A DNA stretch of 64,000 bases, taken from NCBI RefSeq assembly GCF_034930985.1, contig NZ_JAYGIM010000003.1:444616-508615 (forward strand), in the 5' to 3' direction. The notes under the pieces were generated by a model that saw only the letters and a list, made by a program, of their open reading frames with translations, had not been told where the DNA came from and ran no database searches. Position numbers and translations under genes: made by a program. Shown one piece after another: positions 17,821 through 25,996 of the stretch (position 1 is the first letter of the stretch; each line of letters opens with the position of its first letter). The DNA comes from Arcicella lustrica (lineage in GTDB: Bacteria > Bacteroidota > Bacteroidia > Cytophagales > Spirosomataceae).

Positions 17821-18125
17821 GTGCTCTATAAGACCACTTCGAGTGAACTCTAATGCACTCTGAGTGCTCTATAAGACCACTTCGAGTGAACTCTAATGCA
17901 CTCTGAGTGCTCTATAAGACCGCTTCGAGTGAACTCTAATGCACTCTGAATGCTCTATAAGACCACTTCAAGTGAACTCTAATGCACTCTGAGTGCTCTG
18001 TAAGACCGCTTCGAGTGAACTCTAATGCACTCTGAGTGCTCTATAAGACCGCTTCGAGTGAACTCTAATGCACTCTGAGTGCTCTATAAGACCGCTTCGA
18101 GTGAACTCTAATGCACTCTGAGTGC
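17769..18125 (-). repeat. 43-bp tandem repeat array B (inverted relative to array A)
   Basis: Eight full 43-bp units (17769-18112) plus a partial ninth (gcactctgagtgc at 18113-18125). Each unit is the reverse complement of the array A unit at 3607-3976, with the same two dyads GCACTCnGAGTGC and CACTnnnAGTG. Copies differ at only a few positions. It lies in the convergent gap before the desaturase gene, about 14 kb from array A. The 17821-18270 gap holds this array, two hairpins and a heptamer repeat, and no gene. Confidence 0.95.
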
Positions 18126-18158
18126 ACTGATGGCATGACTTGAAGTCATACCATCAGT
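18126..18158. repeat. 33-nt palindrome abutting array B
   Basis: Arms ACTGATGG/CCATCAGT and ATGACTT/AAGTCAT nest around a single base with one mismatch between them. It begins at the base after the last repeat copy. It could act as a bidirectional transcript end or be a remnant of a mobile palindrome. Confidence 0.75.
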
Positions 18159-18201
18159 ATTATTGGTAATTCCTTATCTAAAGACGTGGAACAGCGGCGA
18201 T

Positions 18202-18224
18202 GTAGTTCGTGAGACACGAACTAC
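18202..18224. terminator. Hairpin between array B and the desaturase gene
   Basis: Perfect 10-bp stem GTAGTTCGTG / CACGAACTAC with loop AGA. It lies in the convergent gap; on the + strand it is followed by GGCAAAAAAG. Terminator role inferred from position. Confidence 0.5.
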
Positions 18225-18234
18225 GGCAAAAAAG

Positions 18235-18273
18235 CTCACCTCTCATAGCTCAAAGCTAATAGCTCAAATCTCA
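18235..18273 (-). repeat. Heptamer-periodic repeat starting at the desaturase stop codon
   Basis: On the minus strand the 7-mers run TGAGATT TGAGCTA TTAGCTT TGAGCTA TGAGAGG TGAGCTT, sharing 4-5 of 7 bases. The first TGA is the stop codon of the desaturase-like gene. Confidence 0.68.
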
Positions 18274-19260
18274 CCCCTTAACGCTATCAAAATACTCCTT
18301 CTTCACAATTTTCGCTGTTTTATGATTGCCTGAATGATGCCAGCCCGGAGGCATAAAAATATATAAAACCTTAGCTTTTAGACTTGGGGCTTGATAAACA
18401 TCTTTCAGCAATAAAGTGATTTCGCCAAAATAAGCATCTAAAAAATCACCTGACTTCATTGGTCTGCTAATACCATATTCTATCACTTCCTCTTCTTTTT
18501 CGTCTTGCAGCGTGCCAAAAGCTTTGTCCCAAATATTCAATAGATTACAAAAATTAGTATCCATATATATAGGGTTTTTGGCATGGTGTACTCTGTGGTG
18601 TGAAGGTGTAAGAATAATTTTATTCAAAAAACCCAAACGAGCATCCACCATAATATTTTCGCCAATATGAATAAATGCTCCCCAAGTACCATCTATAAAC
18701 ATGATGAGAAATAACAAAGGAGGATTTACACCCAACAAAATACAAATCGTAGTACGAATAATATCAGCATAAGGCCCTTCCAGAAAAAAGTGTGTGTATG
18801 TCACCGACAAATTCATGTATTCGGGTGCGTGATGGGTAGAGTGCAAACACCAAAAAAGACGTACTTTATGCCCAAGAAAATGGTAAATAAAATGGGCAAA
18901 TTCCCACACTACATAACCGTAAATAAACCAATACCAAGTAAATTCTGTCTTGAAAATGGCGTAAGGTTCAAAGAGAGCAATACACAGCCCGACCATTCCG
19001 ATAGAAATAAACCGAGAAATAAATCGGTTGAAAACGTAAGTAAAAAATGAGATTTTGTATTGCGTAAAAGTAAGTCGGCGATAAAAAAAGGCACGGATAA
19101 TTTCAAAAAGCAACAAAACGGGAATCAGTGGGCCTAAAGCTTTACCGATGCCGTCTTGGGTTAATAAGGCTTTGTAATTGTCTGTTTCGATAATTTCAAT
19201 CAGTCCGCCAAAGCTAAAAAAGCCGATGATTTCGTTATAAAGTGTTTCTAAAAATTCCAT
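18271..19260 (-). CDS. Fatty acid hydroxylase / sterol desaturase-family membrane protein
   Basis: A 329-residue di-iron integral membrane oxygenase-type protein. Hydrophobic segments lie at about 37-60 and 83-105 and the histidine clusters are present in order: HFIYHFLGH, HSTHHAPEYMN and HHRVHH, the typical HxxxH/HxxHH set of the superfamily. It would hydroxylate or desaturate a lipid; the substrate cannot be read from sequence. ATG at 19260. Its leader carries the CAC-type repeat and its stop codon starts a heptamer repeat. Confidence 0.9.
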   Translation of the reverse strand: MEFLETLYNEIIGFFSFGGLIEIIETDNYKALLTQDGIGKALGPLIPVLLLFEIIRAFFYRRLTFTQYKISFFTYVFNRFISRFISIGMVGLCIALFEPYAIFKTEFTWYWFIYGYVVWEFAHFIYHFLGHKVRLFWCLHSTHHAPEYMNLSVTYTHFFLEGPYADIIRTTICILLGVNPPLLFLIMFIDGTWGAFIHIGENIMVDARLGFLNKIILTPSHHRVHHAKNPIYMDTNFCNLLNIWDKAFGTLQDEKEEEVIEYGISRPMKSGDFLDAYFGEITLLLKDVYQAPSLKAKVLYIFMPPGWHHSGNHKTAKIVKKEYFDSVKG

Positions 19261-19261
19261 A

Positions 19262-19300
19262 GATAATTAGTGAGTTGTGAATGAGTGATTTAGTGATTGT
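19262..19300 (-). repeat. CAC-type leader repeat before the desaturase gene
   Basis: On the minus strand the segment reads AATCACTAAATCAC then TCATTCACAACTCACTAATT, ending five bases before the ATG. It shares 14 exact bases with the leader of the M28 peptidase gene. Confidence 0.6.
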
Positions 19301-19480
19301 TTTTGATAAAGTCTCATTGAAATTATCCTTTATCAAGTGATTTAATAGTCATGCCATGCGTATTTTTAGCTTTTTTTCTCATCAATAAAAGCGAAAATAT
19401 AAATACCATTAATAAATTCTCTACTGATTTGTGGGGAGGTGTTTTATTGAGTGATTTTAAATTCAATAAAGAAATCTATT

Positions 19481-19515
19481 CCGAAATCCGACATCCCAAA
19501 TCCCAAATCTCTCCG
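19481..19515. repeat. Heptamer-periodic repeat (CCCAAAT type)
   Basis: 7-mers CCGAAAT CCGACAT CCCAAAT CCCAAAT CTCTCCG. The 19261-19640 gap also carries the CAC-type leader repeat and the GCT-type block at 19583; no gene was found in it. Confidence 0.6.
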
Positions 19516-19582
19516 CTTATTAACAATTAAATAAAATAGAGAATGATAGACTTGTGAAGAAGAAGTATGAATTTTGTTGAAA

Positions 19583-19624
19583 AATAGCTTTTAGCCTTTG
19601 GCAATAAGCTTTCATTAACAAACG
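19583..19624. repeat. Heptamer-periodic repeat (AGC type) before the phosphodiesterase gene
   Basis: 7-mers AATAGCT TTTAGCC TTTGGCA ATAAGCT TTCATTA ACAAACG, ending 17 bp before the ATG at 19641. Confidence 0.55.
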
Positions 19625-19640
19625 ATAGATAGACAAAACC

Positions 19641-20876
19641 ATGAAAATCTTCCAAATTCTTTTTTATATACTAATTGTTTCATCGACAACTTTTGCACAA
19701 AAAACAGCTAAAAAAGTAGTTTTTATGATAGTTGACGGCATTCCTGCTGATGCCATCGAAAAAGCTGAAATGCCTAATTTAAAGAAAATTAGTGCCATCG
19801 GAGCGTACAAAAGGGCATTCGTTGGCGGTGAAAAAGGACAATACTCACAAACGCCAACGATTTCGGCAGTGGGTTACAATAGTTTGCTAACGGGTACTTG
19901 GGTGAATAAACATAATGTTTGGGGCAATGATATTAAAAAACCGAATTATCATTATTGGAATATTTTTAGGTTATTGAAAAGTCAATATCCCGAAAAGAAA
20001 ATAGGCGTTTATTCTACATGGTTAGACAATAGAACCAAATTGATTGGCGAGTCTTTGACCAATGCAGGCAATATTAAAATGGATTTTGTAGCCGATGGCT
20101 ATGAGTTGGACACGCTTACTTATCCACACGATAAACAAAGCGAATACATTCATAAAATCGACGAAAAAGTAAGTGATGAAGCGGCTAAAAGTATCAAAGA
20201 AAACGCCCCAGATTTGTCATGGGTATATTTGGAATATTCTGATGATATGGGACATAAGTATGGCGATAGTGAGCAATTCTTCACCAAAGCTTTGGGCTAT
20301 GTGGACAATCAAATCGGCAAAGTGTGGGAAGCGATAGAGTACAGAAAGAAAAACTTTAAAGAAGATTGGCTAATTGTGATTACGACCGACCACGGGAGAG
20401 ATGCTAAAACAGGTAAAAATCACGGTGGACAGTCGGAAAGAGAACGTACTACTTGGATAGCAACCAATGCCAAACCTTTGAATAATTACTTTCAGGAAAA
20501 CCAACCTGCCATTGTAGATATTATGCCTACGATAGCTCGTTTTATCGGACTGAAAATTCCAGCAGAAAATCTGGTAGAAATAGACGGCGTAGCTCTAATC
20601 AATCCTGTTTCAGTAGCAAACCCGAATGCAGTTTTAACAAAAGATAGTTTACAAATTTCATGGAAAGCCTTAGAGAAAAAAGGCAAAGTAAAAATATGGC
20701 TGAGTACAACCAACCATTTTGAAGAAGGAGGCAAAGACCTCTATGAATTAATCGACACTGTGCCGAATACCCAAGAAAGTATCACGGTAGATGTAAGTCA
20801 AAAAAAATCGTCCTTCTATAAAATCTTGATAGAAGGACGAAACAATACGGTGAATCGTTGGGTTTTGGTGAAGTAG
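19641..20876 (+). CDS. Secreted alkaline-phosphatase-superfamily (type I phosphodiesterase/nucleotide pyrophosphatase-like) enzyme
   Basis: A 411-residue exported hydrolase. The signal peptide is MKIFQILFYILIVSSTTFA with a cut before QKTA. The metal-binding Asp is in FMIVDGIPADA, the nucleophile Thr in QTPTISAVGYNSLLTGTWV, and further metal ligands in EYSDDMGHKYGD, TTDHGRDA and KNHGGQ, as in the NPP/alkaline phosphatase superfamily. Substrate is a phosphodiester or monoester, not determinable here. It converges with the FG-GAP gene with one base between the stop codons. Confidence 0.9.
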   Translation: MKIFQILFYILIVSSTTFAQKTAKKVVFMIVDGIPADAIEKAEMPNLKKISAIGAYKRAFVGGEKGQYSQTPTISAVGYNSLLTGTWVNKHNVWGNDIKKPNYHYWNIFRLLKSQYPEKKIGVYSTWLDNRTKLIGESLTNAGNIKMDFVADGYELDTLTYPHDKQSEYIHKIDEKVSDEAAKSIKENAPDLSWVYLEYSDDMGHKYGDSEQFFTKALGYVDNQIGKVWEAIEYRKKNFKEDWLIVITTDHGRDAKTGKNHGGQSERERTTWIATNAKPLNNYFQENQPAIVDIMPTIARFIGLKIPAENLVEIDGVALINPVSVANPNAVLTKDSLQISWKALEKKGKVKIWLSTTNHFEEGGKDLYELIDTVPNTQESITVDVSQKKSSFYKILIEGRNNTVNRWVLVK

Positions 20877-20877
20877 T

Positions 20878-23800
20878 TTACTTCACCAATTTCATCAAAA
20901 CTCCTACTTTATCCGAATTTCGAGTATAAATCATGACTTTGTTTTGATTGGCTAATTGAATCGTGCTCATATCTCTGACATCACCTTTTAGCATTAAACC
21001 AGCTTCTTGATTAGGAACTGAAGTAAATTTACCCTTCCCATTTCCTAATAAGAGCGAACCCATAGAAGCATCATTTTTACCCAATTGTACCCGCCACGGA
21101 TAGAAATTTCCAGCTACAAGTATGTCTTTTTTGCCGTCTTGATTAAAATCCTCAACAGTAATACAGGAAGCTAATGAAACTTGAGCAGACAAAGGCAAAG
21201 TTTTGGCGGTGAATTTACCATTCCCTGCATTTTCGAAATAGGTAGTGCTTAATGTATTAATTTTTAAAGTATTGGCTCCTTTAAGTTGTTCTGGCGAAAG
21301 TAAATCTTCTAAACTAGCCTCCGCATAATCTTTATATTTCAAAAACTTCTTCCTAACAACTGGCAATTGATTGGCTAATTCATCCAATGAAGCAAGTGGA
21401 TAGCTTTTGCCTTGAACATAATAGCAAATCAATGGGTCGATTGTTCCATTTTGGTCGAAATCTGCATAGCAAAGCGTAACAGGCTCTTTTTCAGAAGCTT
21501 TAAATTGGGTATTCTGTCCTAAGTTTCCAGCAATAATATCTAAATCCCCATCATTATCCATGTCTTCAATCACGACTTTTGCCCAAAATCCGTTGGTGTT
21601 TTCTAAGCCATACTTTTGGATTTGATTGACCAATTGTCCACGCTGATTTTCATAAATCGTAATCGGCATAAATTCTCCTGCAATGATTAAATCTATCCAA
21701 CCATCTTTATCGATGTCCGTCCAAGACGCCGAAGTAACGATGCCTGGACGACGAAGAGACGACTCTTTTTGTTCAGTTGCATATTTAAAAAGAGGCTTTC
21801 CTCCTTTACTTTCATTCCTTAATAAATAACAATAATCAGCTTCTGGAAAGCGACTTGGCATTGAACGACCACCTACGAAAATATCCAAATCTCCATCTTT
21901 GTCATAATCGGCAGTGGCAACACAACTTCCGTTACTGGCTAAATCGGGCAGAGCTCCAGAAGTATTTGTAAAAATGCCTTTCCCGTTATTTATATACAGT
22001 TGGTCTTGATACAACGGCGAATGAGCTTCTAATTCTGCCCCTCCTCTGACGATGAATAAATCTAAATCTTTGTCATTATCAGCATCAAAAAACGTTACTC
22101 CAGCATCTTTTGCAAGACTTTCTTTTACCCAAGGCTGAGAAGGCGATTTTTGAAATGAACCATTACTTTTTTGCAAGAATAATTCTCCAGCCTTTTGTTG
22201 GTTTCCACTGATAAAAATATCTTCTAATCCATCTCCATTTACATCTCCTTTGGCAATAAATGGTCCTTGTTTGGAAAGCTGATAAGGCAAAAGCGATTGA
22301 TGTTTAAAATCGACAAAGGGTGTTTCTTGATGTTGATAATTTAGATTTGACGTCAGTGTATAATCTGAAAAGAGTGGTGATGATTTCGATTCAGGCTGAA
22401 TATTTGGAGCAATGCCAGTATTACTTTGAATCGTAAGCGTAGTATCCGCTTTTACGTTATTTAAAGTTGTTACTTTGCCATTCGTCCAGTAAATTTTTAA
22501 GATTTTAATCTGTTCGTCTTTTCCTAAACCAAAGTGTAAAGCAGGCTCAACGCTACTTTGAAAACCATGTGCAGCATACAATTCTTGCATTTGTGTGCCA
22601 CTTTTGGTTTGTAGCATTACTTTCGCTCCAAGCGCAAAAGTATTTGCTGTACTTTCTTTTAATTTTAGTTTGATATAATGATTTTTAGAAAGCTGACGAC
22701 TACGGTTTTCAAAAACCATAGCGGGCGAATTACTGTTATTTACAACCAAATCGAGGTCGCCATCATTATCTAAATCAGCATAAGCCGCACCAGTACTGAT
22801 AGAAGGTTCTGCTAAACCCCATTTTGAGGTAGTATTTTCAAAGATTAATCCTTCATCTGTATTTTTATTCAAGAAACAATAATTGCTTACTTTGGTGCTA
22901 GACATCTTTTTGATTAATTCCCAAGTATTGATTTTTTGTCCTTGTGCTCGGGCTTTATCGGCTTCTTCTTGATAAGTATATTTCAAGAAATCCATATTGG
23001 TGTAATCTCGCAAGTATCCATTGGTGATGTATAAATCCTTTTTACCATCATTATCAAAATCACAAACTAATGGACTCCAACTCCAATCTGTATTCGACAT
23101 ACCAGCTAATTGACCGATTTCACTAAATTGTGGAATGCCTTCCTTGTTATTTCCAACATTTACTTGAAGCATATTTCGCATGTTTTGATGATGGAAACCA
23201 CTATCAACTAACAATTTATAAGTATCGTATTCGTCTGGACCTTTCAGTAATTTTTGACGATGATTATCTTCTGGAAGCATATCCATTGTAATAATATCAG
23301 CTTTATCATCATTGTTAAAATCAACAATATCAGAACCCATCGAAAACTTAGAAATATGTCCGATACTCTCTTTGAGGGTTTCAGAGAAATGTCCATTTTT
23401 CTGATTGATGTATAAAAAATCTTGTTCGTTATAATCGTTTGTTACGTAAAGGTCAGGCCAAGTATCGTTGTTGACATCGCCAACAGAAACGTTCAAACCA
23501 AAATTCAAGCCACTCCCATGTATTCCAGCTTCGTCACTTACATCATTAAAGAAGCCCTTATCATTTCTGTAAAGTCTATTTCCATATTGAGGATGTCTTG
23601 TTTTGCGAAGTCGTTGTGTATTAAAAAAGGCATTGTAGAACATTTCGGCATGGTTTACCATAAACATATCTAGGTCACCGTCTTTGTCCATATCAAAAAA
23701 AGCTACTTGTGTTGTGTAAGTTCCAACAGCATCTAAACCATATTTTGCAGCACTTTCCACAAAAGTTGGAATACCATTTTTAGTACCAGTATTAATGTAC

Positions 23801-24249
23801 AATTCATTTTTACGCTCAAAATCCGTCCCAGGACCAGAGTAACATACATAAATATCCAATTTCCCATCGCCATTCACATCCGCCATGCTTACTCCTGTTT
23901 TCCATCTTTCTCTTCCTGCCACACCAGCAATTTCTGTGATGTCTTCAAAATGAAAAGACGCATCATCCGATTTCCCTTTATTCAGATATAATTTATTTGG
24001 CACCATATTTCCAGAGAAATAGATGTCTGATAAACCATCATTATTCACATCGCCGATGGCAACACCGCCACCGTTGTACAAATATTGATACTCTAATAAA
24101 TTAAGCTTTTCGTCTTCTTGAATATTATTCACAAAGTTAATTCCCGAATTTTCAGGCTTAACAAGCTGAAAAAGGGTTTCATCAGAAGAAGCCGTATTAC
24201 AGGCATAAATAATTGGAAAAAGCAGTAAAAGGATGAGTCTTGGTTTCAT
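20878..24249 (-). CDS. FG-GAP/VCBS and ASPIC/UnbV repeat lipoprotein (CRTAC1-like)
   Basis: A 1123-residue surface lipoprotein: the signal ends in a lipobox (FPIIYAC). Many FG-GAP-like blade motifs with Ca-binding loops recur (GDVNNDGLSD, ADVNGDGKLD, DMDKDGDLD, DLDNDGDLD, DYDKDGDLD), the layout of beta-propeller adhesins, in two propeller regions (about 40-520 and 690-1090). The ASPIC/UnbV segment (LGAKVMLQTKSGTQM, HFGLGKDEQI) lies between them. Such proteins often accompany SusCD pairs. It lies 79 bp after susD on the same strand with a hairpin in the gap. Confidence 0.9.
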   Translation of the reverse strand: MKPRLILLLLFPIIYACNTASSDETLFQLVKPENSGINFVNNIQEDEKLNLLEYQYLYNGGGVAIGDVNNDGLSDIYFSGNMVPNKLYLNKGKSDDASFHFEDITEIAGVAGRERWKTGVSMADVNGDGKLDIYVCYSGPGTDFERKNELYINTGTKNGIPTFVESAAKYGLDAVGTYTTQVAFFDMDKDGDLDMFMVNHAEMFYNAFFNTQRLRKTRHPQYGNRLYRNDKGFFNDVSDEAGIHGSGLNFGLNVSVGDVNNDTWPDLYVTNDYNEQDFLYINQKNGHFSETLKESIGHISKFSMGSDIVDFNNDDKADIITMDMLPEDNHRQKLLKGPDEYDTYKLLVDSGFHHQNMRNMLQVNVGNNKEGIPQFSEIGQLAGMSNTDWSWSPLVCDFDNDGKKDLYITNGYLRDYTNMDFLKYTYQEEADKARAQGQKINTWELIKKMSSTKVSNYCFLNKNTDEGLIFENTTSKWGLAEPSISTGAAYADLDNDGDLDLVVNNSNSPAMVFENRSRQLSKNHYIKLKLKESTANTFALGAKVMLQTKSGTQMQELYAAHGFQSSVEPALHFGLGKDEQIKILKIYWTNGKVTTLNNVKADTTLTIQSNTGIAPNIQPESKSSPLFSDYTLTSNLNYQHQETPFVDFKHQSLLPYQLSKQGPFIAKGDVNGDGLEDIFISGNQQKAGELFLQKSNGSFQKSPSQPWVKESLAKDAGVTFFDADNDKDLDLFIVRGGAELEAHSPLYQDQLYINNGKGIFTNTSGALPDLASNGSCVATADYDKDGDLDIFVGGRSMPSRFPEADYCYLLRNESKGGKPLFKYATEQKESSLRRPGIVTSASWTDIDKDGWIDLIIAGEFMPITIYENQRGQLVNQIQKYGLENTNGFWAKVVIEDMDNDGDLDIIAGNLGQNTQFKASEKEPVTLCYADFDQNGTIDPLICYYVQGKSYPLASLDELANQLPVVRKKFLKYKDYAEASLEDLLSPEQLKGANTLKINTLSTTYFENAGNGKFTAKTLPLSAQVSLASCITVEDFNQDGKKDILVAGNFYPWRVQLGKNDASMGSLLLGNGKGKFTSVPNQEAGLMLKGDVRDMSTIQLANQNKVMIYTRNSDKVGVLMKLVK

Positions 24250-24268
24250 TGGAAAAAATATTAATAGT

Positions 24269-24307
24269 AAAAGAGGTTATCAAGTAATACTCCTGATAAC
24301 CTCTTTT
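24269..24307 (-). terminator. Hairpin between susD (locus 1) and the FG-GAP gene
   Basis: Perfect 14-bp stem AAAAGAGGTTATCA / TGATAACCTCTTTT with an 11-nt loop. Read on the minus strand it ends in TTTT, so it probably terminates part of the susCD transcript and lowers expression of the downstream gene. Confidence 0.7.
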
Positions 24308-24328
24308 TGTTAGTCAAATCTCAAAAAT

Positions 24329-25972
24329 CTACCAACCAGCAATTTGCTTGGCAGCAGGGTTTTTGTCAATTTCTCCTTGCGGAATTGGCAATACATATAA
24401 TTTAGAGGGAAAATTTCTTGATTCAAAAGCATAACGTGTATAAGTCACGGTATTTCCTGTTTTACTTACTTTCGTACCATAAAGAGGTCCATTCAATAAG
24501 CTTTCAGCAATTTTCCATCTACGAATATCAAAGAAACGATGTTCTTCAAAAGCTAATTCAATTCTACGTTCATTTCTGATTTTAACACGCATTTGTTCTT
24601 TCGAAAGTCCTGTTTCTAAATCTGGCATTCCTGCTCTTTTTCTGATGGCATTGATGGCATTATAGATAGATGCATCCGGACCTGTAGCTTCATTTTTTGC
24701 TTCAGCATAATTCAACAAAACTTCTGCATATCTGATAAAAATCCAATCTTGATCGCTACTTTTTGTATAAATAACGTATTGCTCTTCGTGGAATTTACGA
24801 AGCATATAGCCTGTTTTGGTATCTTCTGGTTTACCTGTTACATCTGCACCACCCGGAAATAATTCAATTAATCGTCCACGGAAAGTAGAGCCATTATGTA
24901 CAACAGTTGCTTCAAAACGAGGGTCAAGATTTGTGTAAGGTTCATTCGCTTTATACAAAGGCGAAGTAGCTTGTGATTTTCCGTCAAGCATTTCATAAGA
25001 ATCAACAAAATTCTGAGTAGGCACATTACCGCCCCAACCTGCATCACTTCCTCCTTTGATTGATGGCGGTGAGTTAACCACATCAAATCCATTATTCAAG
25101 CCAAAATGTACTTTATCTGGTGCTTGAAATTTCTTTGCAAAAACTACTTCATTATTATTTTTTGTTAGAAATAACGTTCTGTAATCGCTGAATAAAGTAT
25201 AGTCTGTATTGATAACTTTATTGGCTGCATCTGCTGCTGCTTGCCAACGTTCTGCATACAATAACACACGACTTTTCAAAGCATTCGCCGCACCAGAAGT
25301 TGCTCTACCTGCTTCGATTGCTCCTTTTTTAGGAAGCAAAGAAGCAGCCTTATCCATATCAGCAATGATAAAATCTACTACTTCATCATACGTTGAACGA
25401 GGCAATTGAAAATTATCATTCAAAGTCAAACTTTTACTGATAAGTGGTACTCCTGTTGGTGCACCTCCTGTAGCCTTCATTCCATACAATCTTAAAAGTT
25501 CATGATAAATAAATCCTCTCAAGAAGTATGTTTCGCCCATCAATCGGTTTCTAAGGGTTTCATCTTTTAGCCTTACAAGGTTCTCTAGTGCAACATTCGT
25601 TTTTCTTACTAAAGCATAATAGTCGCCCCAAGTTTCACCCCAAGGAGTTCCCGAAGGTAAAAAGTTACCAGATTGTAATTCATTAGAGTGCGTCCAAGGC
25701 ATACAAACGTCTCCATCGTCAGTAACACCATCTAATAAATAGAGTCCTTTTGCCCATCCTTGGTAATTACGGTCAAAGCCCGAAGGCATTCTACCATAAA
25801 TAGCATTTACAAATTGTGTTGCTCCTTGTGGGTCTGTCCAAACGGTTGCTTCTGTAAGTGAATCTTTTGGTATTTGATTTAAAATATTGCTGTCGCAACT
25901 AATTAATAATAATATTGATATGCACACAAGGGTACATCTATACCACAATGCTTTTGTATTTATTCTTTTCAT
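24329..25972 (-). CDS. SusD/RagB-family nutrient-binding outer-membrane lipoprotein, locus 1
   Basis: A 547-residue surface lipoprotein that captures substrate over the SusC channel. Signal peptide with lipobox LLISCDS (about Cys26). SusD-type helical repeat features are present: TEATVWTDPQGATQFVNAIY near the N-terminus, LMGETYFLRGFIYHELLRLYG, and the C-terminal LNYAEAKNEATG, NAIRKRAGMPDLETG and ELAFEEHRFFDIRRWKIAE. It follows susC by 24 bp. The cargo is unknown; no glycosidase is linked to this pair. Confidence 0.95.
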   Translation of the reverse strand: MKRINTKALWYRCTLVCISILLLISCDSNILNQIPKDSLTEATVWTDPQGATQFVNAIYGRMPSGFDRNYQGWAKGLYLLDGVTDDGDVCMPWTHSNELQSGNFLPSGTPWGETWGDYYALVRKTNVALENLVRLKDETLRNRLMGETYFLRGFIYHELLRLYGMKATGGAPTGVPLISKSLTLNDNFQLPRSTYDEVVDFIIADMDKAASLLPKKGAIEAGRATSGAANALKSRVLLYAERWQAAADAANKVINTDYTLFSDYRTLFLTKNNNEVVFAKKFQAPDKVHFGLNNGFDVVNSPPSIKGGSDAGWGGNVPTQNFVDSYEMLDGKSQATSPLYKANEPYTNLDPRFEATVVHNGSTFRGRLIELFPGGADVTGKPEDTKTGYMLRKFHEEQYVIYTKSSDQDWIFIRYAEVLLNYAEAKNEATGPDASIYNAINAIRKRAGMPDLETGLSKEQMRVKIRNERRIELAFEEHRFFDIRRWKIAESLLNGPLYGTKVSKTGNTVTYTRYAFESRNFPSKLYVLPIPQGEIDKNPAAKQIAGW

Positions 25973-25996
25973 TTTAATGCTTTTTAAAATTATATT

